Below are positions 1 through 5,292 of a DNA stretch of 5,292 nucleotides, in pieces. This DNA is from Rhodospirillaceae bacterium. GTDB taxonomy: Bacteria; Pseudomonadota; Alphaproteobacteria; UBA8366. Location: the NCBI GenBank assembly GCA_002722095.1, contig PBKG01000006.1, positions 462,950 to 468,241 of the forward strand, written 5' to 3'. Numbering within the stretch: the first letter of the stretch is position 1; each line of letters starts with the position of its first letter. A program made the translations under genes and the position numbers. The notes under the pieces were generated by a model. It saw only the letters and a program-made list of their open reading frames with translations, was not told the origin of the DNA and did not search any database.

Positions 1-1996
1 GGTTAAGAAACCGCCAGGCTCCCTGAATTCCCGCTTCTGTCCATTCCAGGTCTCGTTCCGGCGGACTGTCGGACAACATATAAAGCCGGGCGGTATCGGC
101 GCCGTAACTTTCGATGATTTCGGCCGGGTCGACCACATTCCGCTTCGATTTGCTCATTTTCTCCGAACGGCCCGCGCTTACTGTCTCACCGCTTTCACGG
201 TTTCGCCATTCGCCGTCTTCACGCACCACGTCAGTTGGAAATAGCCAACCTCCATCGGCTGCCCGGTAGGTTTCGTGGCAGACCATGCCTTGGGTGAAAA
301 GGCCCGTGAAAGGCTCTTCGCTGCCAATCAGCTCGATATGGTGCAACGCGCGAATGAAAAAGCGCGAATAGAGCAAATGTAGCACCGCGTGCTCGACCCC
401 GCCGATATATTGGTCGACAGGCATCCAATAGTCGGTTGCTTTTCGATCGTAGGGTGACTCGTGATGGTGGGGCGAGCAATAGCGCGCAAAATACCAAGAT
501 GAATCGAAGAACGTATCGCAGGTATCGGTTTCCCGCTGTCCCTTCTTGCCGCACTTGGGACAATCGACCTTTTTCCAGGTGGGGTGATGTTCTAGAGGAT
601 TCCCGGGCGTATCAAAGGTCACGTCGCTCGGCAGCTCGACCGGTAAATCTTCGTCGGGTACTGGGACAACGCCGCAATCTCCGCAATGTATTACCGGAAT
701 CGGACAACCCCAATAACGTTGGCGCGACACACCCCAATCACGCAACCGATAACTTATCTCGGAATTTCCACAGCCGAGCGATTCCAATTCTTCGACGGCC
801 CGTTTTTTGGCGCTCGGTACGTCGAGTCCGTCAAGAAAGCCCGAGTTAATCAGACTGCCCTCGCCGACATATGCTTCCGTACCGATTTCGAATTCTTCGA
901 TATCGCTTTCCAGCGGCAGTACCACCGGTGTCACGCTAAGTTCATATTTGCGAGCGAAATCCAGATCGCGCTGGTCATGTGCCGGACATCCGAAAATCGC
1001 GCCACTGCCATATTCCATAAGGACGAAATTCGCCACATAAACCGGTAATGTTTCGCCAGCCAGGAACGGGTGGTCGGCAGTAATGCCGGTGTCGATTCCC
1101 TTCTTTTCGGCGACCTCAATCTCCGCCTCGCTAGTGCCCATTCGGTTGCATTCTTCGACGAATGCAGCAATGTCCTTATTTGAATCGGCAAGCTTTTGCG
1201 CCAAAGGATGATTGGCCGCAATGGCACAAAACGAGGCGCCGAACAGGGTGTCAGGCCGGGTAGTGAAAACTTCGAGTGCGCTGTCATCGCTCAATTGAAA
1301 CTGAACCCGCGCGCCCTCGGATCGCCCGATCCAGTTTTCCTGCATCAGGCGCACCTTGTCGGGCCAGCGTTCCAATTTTTCGAGCCCCTCGAGCAAGGCA
1401 TCGGAAAATTCGGTGATTTTAAAGAACCATTGATTAAGCAACCGTTTTTCGACCGGTGCGCCGGTGCGCCAGCCTTTTCCGTCGATCACCTGTTCGTTCG
1501 CTAAAACCGAATTTTCCACCGGATCCCAATTGACCCAGGATTCCTTGCGGTAGGCAAGTCCGGCTTCCATCAACGCTAAAAACAGACGCTGTCCTTGCTC
1601 GTAATATTCTGGATCGCATGTGGCGAATTCGCGTTTCCAGTCGAGCGATAGGCCCATCGATTTTAATTGCGCGCGCATGGCGGCGATGTTTTCACGGGTC
1701 CATTCGGCCGGGTGAACATTGTTTTCGAATGCTGCGTTTTCAGCCGGGAGTCCAAAGGCGTCCCAACCCATTGGATGCAAAACATTGAAACCACGAGATT
1801 TTTTATAACGCGCGACGACATCGCCTAGGGTGTAATTGCGGACATGCCCCATGTGAATGCGCCCCGACGGATAGGGAAACATCTCCATGACGTAATATTT
1901 CGGAAGATCCGTGTCCTCCCCGACCTCGAAACAGCCTTTTTCTTCCCAAAGGCTTTGCCACTTTTGTTCCGTGGTCTTGAAGTTGTAACGAGTCAT
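1..1996 (-). CDS. leuS: Leucyl-tRNA synthetase, partial (3' end outside window)
   Basis: Cytoplasmic class I aminoacyl-tRNA synthetase that charges tRNA-Leu with leucine using ATP. The frame runs open from the ATG at 1996 to the window edge, giving 665 residues of a family usually near 860. The missing part is the tRNA anticodon-binding and C-terminal region. Visible motifs in order: class I HIGH signature as HMGH at residues 48-51 within [14 protein letters not shown]; the CP1 editing-domain threonine-rich motif [10 protein letters not shown] at 244-253; the editing-site aspartate region CPAHDQRD around His340-Asp341; two CxxC pairs (Cys438/441 and Cys479/482) of the zinc-binding insertion; and KMSKS at 613-617. 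All motifs are in one frame, so I see no frameshift. The start is fixed by the typical N-terminus [14 protein letters not shown] and by an AAGGA ribosome binding site seven bases upstream. It lies 85 bases downstream of the DUF3576 lipoprotein gene and is probably co-transcribed with it. Confidence 0.98.
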   Translation of the reverse strand, partial: MTRYNFKTTEQKWQSLWEEKGCFEVGEDTDLPKYYVMEMFPYPSGRIHMGHVRNYTLGDVVARYKKSRGFNVLHPMGWDAFGLPAENAAFENNVHPAEWTRENIAAMRAQLKSMGLSLDWKREFATCDPEYYEQGQRLFLALMEAGLAYRKESWVNWDPVENSVLANEQVIDGKGWRTGAPVEKRLLNQWFFKITEFSDALLEGLEKLERWPDKVRLMQENWIGRSEGARVQFQLSDDSALEVFTTRPDTLFGASFCAIAANHPLAQKLADSNKDIAAFVEECNRMGTSEAEIEVAEKKGIDTGITADHPFLAGETLPVYVANFVLMEYGSGAIFGCPAHDQRDLDFARKYELSVTPVVLPLESDIEEFEIGTEAYVGEGSLINSGFLDGLDVPSAKKRAVEELESLGCGNSEISYRLRDWGVSRQRYWGCPIPVIHCGDCGVVPVPDEDLPVELPSDVTFDTPGNPLEHHPTWKKVDCPKCGKKGQRETDTCDTFFDSSWYFARYCSPHHHESPYDRKATDYWMPVDQYIGGVEHAVLHLLYSRFFIRALHHIELIGSEEPFTGLFTQGMVCHETYRAADGGWLFPTDVVREDGEWRNRESGETVSAGRSEKMSKSKRNVVDPAEIIESYGADTARLYMLSDSPPERDLEWTEAGIQGAWRFLN

Positions 1997-2003
1997 CGGG
2001 GCA

Positions 2004-2008
2004 TCCTT
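2004..2008 (-). promoter_or_regulatory. Ribosome binding site of leuS
   Basis: AAGGA on the minus strand, seven bases before the leuS ATG. It is the right half of a perfect 10-base palindrome, TCCTTAAGGA (2004-2013). An ATG overlapping its end opens only a three-codon frame (ATG CCC CGA TGA) that closes across the leuS start, so the ATG at 1996 is the real start. Confidence 0.7.
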
Positions 2009-2060
2009 AAGGAGCGGTGCTCTGGCGATGGGGTGTTTGGTAGTGCGGTGCGGAGGGCAG

Positions 2061-2079
2061 CGGCATATGGCGTATGCCG
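2061..2079 (-). other. Hairpin between lipoprotein gene and leuS
   Basis: A perfect inverted repeat: CGGCATA, five-base loop, TATGCCG. It lies three bases past the lipoprotein stop codon and 64 bases before the leuS ATG. There is no T-tract on either strand, so it does not look like a strong intrinsic terminator. An mRNA-processing or stabilising hairpin, a weak attenuating structure, or a protein-binding dyad are all possible. The structure is seen in the sequence; its role is inferred. Confidence 0.45.
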
Positions 2080-2081
2080 TC

Positions 2082-2594
2082 CTACTGTCCTAGCCGAATT
2101 CGCATTTGACGGGCACGCTTCAAGATCGCGTTTTCCAGATCGGTGCCGGTTTTCTGATTAACCTTCGCTTCAACCCATCGGTTGCTGCCTGCGCGCTTTT
2201 GTCGAAATACAGTAACCCGAAGCCCGTCCGCACGAAGTGCCTTATCGAGAATATAAATATTGACCTTGAAACGTTCATTGGGCGCTTCGGGGGGGCTGTA
2301 CCATTCAGTGATGATGACGCCTCCGAACGGATCGGCCGTATTGAGCGGAAGGAACGAAATAGTATCGAGCGAGGCACGCCAAAGATAACCGTTAACGGCA
2401 ACGGTCGATCCGCCGGCGTCACCGCTGTCGCCGGTGCCGAATACCGCTTCCAAAAGGCCCCCGTTCTTACTGCTTTGCGCGCCGCTGGCCTGCAGCGGCT
2501 GTGCCTCGGTGGTTTTGGGACCCTCTTCGCCACCGGAACAAGCCCCCACCACCATGGCGGCGATCATAAAAAGCACTGTAGAAATTCTTTTCAT
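2082..2594 (-). CDS. DUF3576 family lipoprotein
   Basis: Predicted lipoprotein of 170 residues. The N-terminus is a lipoprotein signal peptide: Lys2-Arg3, a hydrophobic stretch at residues 4-18, and a lipobox-like VGAC with the modified cysteine at 19. The mature protein starts with a Ser/Gly/Glu-rich linker (20-64). A conserved domain follows (65-168): [11 protein letters not shown] at 68-78, [17 protein letters not shown] at 87-103, [13 protein letters not shown] at 120-132, and a basic C-terminal helix [13 protein letters not shown] recognise this pattern as DUF3576, a domain of unknown function common in alphaproteobacteria and often found just upstream of leuS. The frame stays open far upstream, but the signal peptide fixes the start at 2594. 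It is probably the first gene of an operon with leuS. In relatives, the LPS-assembly lipoprotein gene lptE and holA often follow leuS, which would fit an outer-membrane role, but those genes are not in this window. Function unknown. Confidence 0.9.
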   Translation of the reverse strand: MKRISTVLFMIAAMVVGACSGGEEGPKTTEAQPLQASGAQSSKNGGLLEAVFGTGDSGDAGGSTVAVNGYLWRASLDTISFLPLNTADPFGGVIITEWYSPPEAPNERFKVNIYILDKALRADGLRVTVFRQKRAGSNRWVEAKVNQKTGTDLENAILKRARQMRIRLGQ

Positions 2595-2635
2595 GCCAAC
2601 TTTTATGCCGGAAAATGCTGTCTGAAATCCACAGA

Positions 2636-2664
2636 ATTGTTGCTGCTGCCGCAAGCTGTGTAAA
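2636..2664 (-). promoter_or_regulatory. Candidate sigma-70-type promoter of the lipoprotein-leuS operon
   Basis: On the minus strand TTTACA (2664-2659, five of six matches to TTGACA) is followed after 17 bases by AACAAT (2641-2636, four of six matches to TATAAT). Transcription would start near 2629, about 35 bases before the lipoprotein ATG. The same bases read on the plus strand give a weaker pair for yggS: TTGTTG at 2637-2642 and TGTAAA at 2659-2664, with a 16-base spacer. Both genes therefore probably share this 112-base divergent region (2595-2706). Neither gene has a strong ribosome binding site. This is a by-eye match. Confidence 0.4.
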
Positions 2665-2706
2665 CCCACCTGTGATACATTTTTTAGAGCTACACTGAAA
2701 GCATCC

Positions 2707-3381
2707 ATGAATACTTTGTCCGAGATCTCCAAGAATTTTATCTCAGTCCGGCAAAAAATTGCCGAGGCCGCATGTTCCGCACACCGCAATGCGCAGGATG
2801 TAACGCTAGTTGCGGTCAGTAAGACTTTCGGTGCGGACCGGATTGAGCTTGCACTGAAAGAGGGCCACCGGACATTCGGCGAAAATCGTGTCCAGGAAGC
2901 GGAATCGAAATGGCCGGCGCTGAAGTCCGAGTATGGTGGTGTAGACCTGCATTTGATCGGAGGGTTGCAAACCAACAAGGCCCGGGCTGCGGTAGAGCTT
3001 TTCGATGTCATTGAAACACTCGATCGCCCGCGTCTCGCGCGTGCGCTGGCAAAGGAAATGGATCGCCAGGATCGCCGGGTGTCGTGTTTCATCCAGGTCA
3101 ATACCGGAGAAGAGGCGCAAAAATCGGGCATATCCCCAAAAGAAGCGGACGCCTTCATTGCCCAGTGCCGCGATGAATTTTCAGTGCCAGTTGACGGATT
3201 GATGTGTATTCCTCCAGCGAATGAAGAGCCGTCATTGCATTTTGCGCTCCTACAGCGCATAGCGGAGCGAAACGGGATCGATCAACTTAGTATGGGCATG
3301 AGCGCAGATTTCGAGGTGGCCGTTGCCTTTGGCGCGACCCATGTGCGTGTCGGCACGGCAATTTTTGGACAGCGCGGCTAA
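2707..3381 (+). CDS. yggS: YggS/PROSC family pyridoxal phosphate homeostasis protein
   Basis: Cytoplasmic PLP-binding protein of 224 residues, the normal length for the YggS/PLPBP (PROSC) family. These proteins have the alanine-racemase N-terminal barrel fold, carry PLP without a known enzymatic activity, and affect vitamin B6 and amino/keto-acid balance. Visible motifs: LVAVSKT with the PLP Schiff-base lysine at Lys39; FGENRVQEA at 57-65; HLIGGLQTNKA at 82-92; VNTGEEAQKSGI; GLMCIPP; and the phosphate-binding end SMGMSADFE (195-203) followed by GATHVRVGTAIFG (209-221). No C-terminal racemase domain is present, as expected. The ribosome binding site is weak (GAAAG, about six bases before the ATG). 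The gene diverges from the DUF3576 lipoprotein-leuS operon. Its TAA stop overlaps by four bases the stop of the convergent L,D-transpeptidase gene, so there is no room for a terminator between them. Confidence 0.97.
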   Translation: MNTLSEISKNFISVRQKIAEAACSAHRNAQDVTLVAVSKTFGADRIELALKEGHRTFGENRVQEAESKWPALKSEYGGVDLHLIGGLQTNKARAAVELFDVIETLDRPRLARALAKEMDRQDRRVSCFIQVNTGEEAQKSGISPKEADAFIAQCRDEFSVPVDGLMCIPPANEEPSLHFALLQRIAERNGIDQLSMGMSADFEVAVAFGATHVRVGTAIFGQRG

Positions 3382-3881
3382 TCGGCTGCGCGCACCGTCA
3401 AGCTGTCGTCAGGACCGCAATGGCTTAGAAGGCTCAGAAGGTCGGTGATCGCTAGCGCGACACAGCCTTCGGTTGGGCCATAATCGGCCTTTGCACAGTG
3501 AAGAAAAATAGCGCTGCCCTGATGGGGCTCGACCGGATCGTCATTGTGGCCGAGCACGACCACCACATCGTAAAGATGATCCTCGCGCCACATAGTTTCG
3601 CAGCTCGCGCCATAGGGCAATCGCACCGAGCGATTATATTGAACATCGGTTGGGTCGTCGCACCAGCCGTCCCTTGGGTCGATAGCGGTAACTGATAATC
3701 CGGTCTCAGGAGCGCCTATTCGATCGGGTCGATATAAGAGGCGGCGCAATGGGAAATTTCCGACGGGTGTGGCCCCATCGCCTTCGCGCTTGGTTCGGGA
3801 AACGCCCGAGCGTCCCAAGGCGCAGCGAAACCGGAGGTCATTCGCGGTCAAAAAGCCGCCCGGATCGACAAGAATTTTCAT
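3378..3881 (-). CDS. YkuD-domain L,D-transpeptidase family protein
   Basis: Putative L,D-transpeptidase of 167 residues that is almost entirely catalytic domain. Members form 3-3 peptidoglycan cross-links or attach proteins to peptidoglycan through an active-site cysteine. The substrate-loop region KREGDGATPVGNFPLR (31-46) is typical of the short YkuD/COG3786-type branch. The catalytic motif is a histidine-to-cysteine stretch: GHND at 111-114, then His128-Cys129, then TEGCVAL at 137-143 with the likely nucleophile Cys140. In many family members this last motif reads S/T-x-GC. I see no signal peptide or membrane helix at the N-terminus (MKILVDPGG), although the substrate is periplasmic; other short members also lack an obvious signal. 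The start at 3881 gives the family-typical N-terminus. A TTGACA at 3916-3911 could be a -35 element, but no -10 fits before the ATG, so transcription may come from the gene upstream, 60 bases away on the same strand. Confidence 0.92.
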   Translation of the reverse strand: MKILVDPGGFLTANDLRFRCALGRSGVSRTKREGDGATPVGNFPLRRLLYRPDRIGAPETGLSVTAIDPRDGWCDDPTDVQYNRSVRLPYGASCETMWREDHLYDVVVVLGHNDDPVEPHQGSAIFLHCAKADYGPTEGCVALAITDLLSLLSHCGPDDSLTVRAAD

Positions 3882-3941
3882 CGCCGCAGCAAATCTACCG
3901 GTCGAGCGACTGTCAAGCGTCGTTAGGTGGTCGTTTTGAAA

Positions 3942-5138
3942 TTAGGTGCGTTTCTTTTGGCGTTCGCGAACCATCAACTCATACTTGTCGAGTGCATCGA
4001 GCATGAGATTTGGCAATGGGGCAGCCGCATTCTGGAAATTCCCGGTGCCGAGTGTGGAGTTTGGCGATTGGGCTTCGCGCTTAGGTGTGGCTGGCTGTGC
4101 GGTGGTGGAAGCCCTCGGGTCCTGTTGAGTTTGAGCTGTGCTGGCGGACTTGGTTTTCCGCGATAGCGCGCTCAATTTGGCCGCCATTGTGGGCGATAAC
4201 GATATCGGGTCTTTGGGGTTTACAATTGGCGGGGAGGCTTGGGCGGCATCCGGTTTGGGGCCGGCTCCGCCAGTAAAGCGACTGCGGCCGCCCGCGCCAG
4301 CGATCGGTTGTGCGTTTCGGCCTGGAACGGCGGTGCGGGCCTGTAGCAAGGCGTCGACTGCCTTAGATTGTGGCGTTTTTGGAGCAATTTGGCCGGTAGC
4401 GGCCGGCGGCGTGCCGGTCGGCGGGATCATGATGCCACCGAATGCGCGGCCTCGTTGGCTTTGAACTGGCACGACGGGAGCCCCGGGGAATGGCTGATTG
4501 CGCACAGATTTCTGCGTTACGGCCGCCTCGGCGACAGGATTACCGCCGGCCTGATTGGGGTTCGCGGGCTGAGCTGTAGATGTTTTGTCATTTGCTGCTT
4601 GACCGACGGCTTGCGCAGCGATGTCTGCCGGGGCCTCATTATCATCGCCGATTCCAACTAAAGCCAGCGCATGTTCGCCGATATCCTTGCCCGTATCGTT
4701 TTCGATCACTGCATTGAAAAGCGCGCCGGCGAAGCCGAGTCCGCCACCATAAAGTGCGCCACCAGCTAATCGCGCCCCAGGATCGATCTGGTCGTCGGTG
4801 ATCGCACGGTAAATGGTTGATACCACGGGGATATGCTGAAGCGGGTTTATGATGTCGAGGAAGTCATCGAAGGTGAATCCATCTTTACCGAACAAATCCT
4901 TCGATTGGTCGTCGTCCCAAACCTTTTCCGCTTCCGATTTAAGGATCGTTTCCCCCTCATATTGAGGGTCGATGTCGGCAAATGGATGTTCGATTTCTTC
5001 GTCGTCAACCGCTGGGGTCGTCGCAGGTGTTGCTGGTTGCGGGGCCTGTTTGACGGGCGTTGGTGATGGTGCCGGTCCCGCCGGATATGGTTTCGGTAGG
5101 GCAAGCGGATGGGGATTGGCGCTAATGGCTGCGGTCAT
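3942..5138 (-). CDS. Pro/Ala-rich protein of unknown function with a conserved glycine-zipper core
   Basis: A protein of 398 residues that I cannot assign to a named family. Residues 1-44 are rich in Pro, Ala and Thr. An acidic stretch follows (45-82, including DDEEIEHPFADIDP). Residues 86-164 look like the folded core: FTFDDFLDIINPLQHIPVVSTIYRAI at 88-113, then a hydrophobic glycine-rich segment (121-145) with Gly127, Gly131 and Gly135 at four-residue spacing, then TGKDIGEHALAL at 149-160. I recall similar NPLQHIPVVSTIYR sequences in hypothetical proteins of other Rhodospirillales, but this needs a search. Residues 165-375 are low-complexity (Ala, Pro, Gln, Thr) and probably disordered. The C-terminus (377-397) is a predicted charged amphipathic helix, LMLDALDKYELMVRERQKKR. 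There is no N-terminal signal peptide. Translation signals are strong: AGGA seven bases before the ATG. The gene is preceded by a sigma-54-type promoter, so it is probably activator-controlled. It may be co-transcribed with the L,D-transpeptidase gene downstream. A role in flagellar or envelope biology is conjecture. Confidence 0.85.
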   Translation of the reverse strand: MTAAISANPHPLALPKPYPAGPAPSPTPVKQAPQPATPATTPAVDDEEIEHPFADIDPQYEGETILKSEAEKVWDDDQSKDLFGKDGFTFDDFLDIINPLQHIPVVSTIYRAITDDQIDPGARLAGGALYGGGLGFAGALFNAVIENDTGKDIGEHALALVGIGDDNEAPADIAAQAVGQAANDKTSTAQPANPNQAGGNPVAEAAVTQKSVRNQPFPGAPVVPVQSQRGRAFGGIMIPPTGTPPAATGQIAPKTPQSKAVDALLQARTAVPGRNAQPIAGAGGRSRFTGGAGPKPDAAQASPPIVNPKDPISLSPTMAAKLSALSRKTKSASTAQTQQDPRASTTAQPATPKREAQSPNSTLGTGNFQNAAAPLPNLMLDALDKYELMVRERQKKRT

Positions 5139-5145
5139 TAAAATT

Positions 5146-5152
5146 TCCTCTC
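5146..5152 (-). promoter_or_regulatory. Ribosome binding site of the unknown 398-codon gene
   Basis: GAGAGGA on the minus strand, seven bases before the ATG at 5138. It lies inside the 17-base leader predicted from the sigma-54 promoter. This supports both the chosen start codon and the promoter placement. Confidence 0.75.
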
Positions 5153-5164
5153 GGGCATGGAACG

Positions 5165-5181
5165 ATGCAAGGAAAATGCCA
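5165..5181 (-). promoter_or_regulatory. Sigma-54 (RpoN) promoter, -24/-12 type
   Basis: The minus strand reads TGGCAT, five bases (TTTCC), TTGCAT. The invariant GG (5180-5179) and GC (5168-5167) are exactly ten bases apart, as RpoN requires. Including the preceding C, 11 of the 14 specified positions of the general consensus YTGGCACGrNNNTTGCW match. With the C of GC at -12, transcription starts near 5155. That gives a 17-base leader containing the ribosome binding site of the 398-codon gene. No competing sigma-70 pair is apparent in this region. RpoN promoters need an upstream-bound AAA+ activator; a candidate palindromic site lies at 5240-5254. Confidence 0.72.
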
Positions 5182-5239
5182 GCGGAATCGGCGAAAATCC
5201 GGGCTTTTCAATAGTTCAATGGAGTGCATCGACGCTGCG

Positions 5240-5254
5240 CGGCAATTATTGCCG
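5240..5254. promoter_or_regulatory. Palindromic site, candidate enhancer-binding protein operator
   Basis: CGGCAATTATTGCCG is a perfect palindrome with seven-base arms around a central T. It is centred about 92 bases upstream of the start predicted from the sigma-54 promoter, within the usual range for RpoN activators. It resembles, from memory, the GGCA/TGCC dyads of FlbD-type flagellar activator sites in Caulobacter, but I cannot confirm this. It could also control a divergent gene beyond the right edge of the window. I see no gene between 5139 and 5292. Confidence 0.45.
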
Positions 5255-5292
5255 GTAAATTCATCTATCCGCACAGACTTCAAACCTGTGTG

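Noticed and set aside
2595..3260. Upstream in-frame extension of the lipoprotein reading frame through yggS
   Set aside because: The extension lies antisense to the well-supported yggS gene, and the lipoprotein signal peptide with Cys19 fixes the start at 2594.
3903..3921. Weak stem CGAC...GTCG and a TTGACA in the gap upstream of the L,D-transpeptidase gene
   Set aside because: The stem is only four base pairs without a T-tract, so it is not a terminator. No acceptable -10 follows TTGACA before the start codon, so it is not called as a promoter.
5138..5158. Six-codon mini-frame MPERKF ending in TAATG, overlapping the start of the 398-codon gene
   Set aside because: Its ATG at 5158-5156 lies just upstream of the predicted transcription start (about 5155), so it would not be in the mRNA, and it has no ribosome binding site.
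4085..5214. Several open frames on the plus strand opposite the 398-codon gene
   Set aside because: They are low-complexity mirror images of a GC-rich Pro/Ala-coding sequence, have no recognisable motifs or ribosome binding sites, and the minus-strand gene explains the region.
5219..5236. Possible plus-strand sigma-54 element with TGG...GC around 5220-5236
   Set aside because: The GG to GC spacing is 11 rather than 10 bases and there is no TTGCW block.
5271..5292. Sequence resembling the anticodon arm of tRNA-Sec: CACAG stem, CTTCAAA loop with UCA anticodon, CTGTG stem, cut by the window edge
   Set aside because: The preceding bases do not form a D-arm with the conserved GG, nor a matching acceptor strand, and there is an A-C mismatch at the loop. 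A five-base stem around a matching loop can arise by chance.

Overview
The window looks like chromosomal DNA of an alphaproteobacterium, probably Rhodospirillales-like. This rests on family resemblance: a DUF3576 lipoprotein directly upstream of leuS, an alphaproteobacterial style of LeuS and YggS sequence, and moderately high GC. No rRNA, tRNA, mobile element, CRISPR array or prophage signature was found.

Layout. Positions 1-1996 (minus) hold the first 665 codons of leuS, leucyl-tRNA synthetase; its 3' end lies outside the window. Directly upstream on the same strand, at 2082-2594, is a 170-residue DUF3576 lipoprotein, so the two probably form an operon. An 85-base gap between them carries a 7-bp-stem hairpin. 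A 112-base divergent intergenic region (2595-2706) separates this operon from yggS (2707-3381, plus), which encodes the PLP-homeostasis protein. The stop codon of yggS overlaps, tail to tail, that of a YkuD-type L,D-transpeptidase (3378-3881, minus). Sixty bases upstream of that gene is a 398-codon gene for a Pro/Ala-rich protein of unknown function (3942-5138, minus).

The least ordinary part is the right end. The unknown gene has a close match to a sigma-54 (RpoN) promoter, TGGCAT-N5-TTGCAT at 5181-5165, placed so that transcription would start about 17 bases before the ATG. A good ribosome binding site lies inside that short leader. A 15-base palindrome, CGGCAATTATTGCCG at 5240-5254, is centred about 92 bases upstream of the predicted start, where sigma-54 enhancer-binding proteins usually bind. 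Together these suggest an activator-controlled gene, possibly flagellar or envelope-related, and possibly co-transcribed with the L,D-transpeptidase. The protein has a conserved-looking core (about residues 86-164) with a glycine-zipper-like segment, flanked by long disordered regions.

The rest of the window is housekeeping: translation (leuS), an envelope lipoprotein, cofactor homeostasis (yggS) and peptidoglycan cross-linking (ykuD type).
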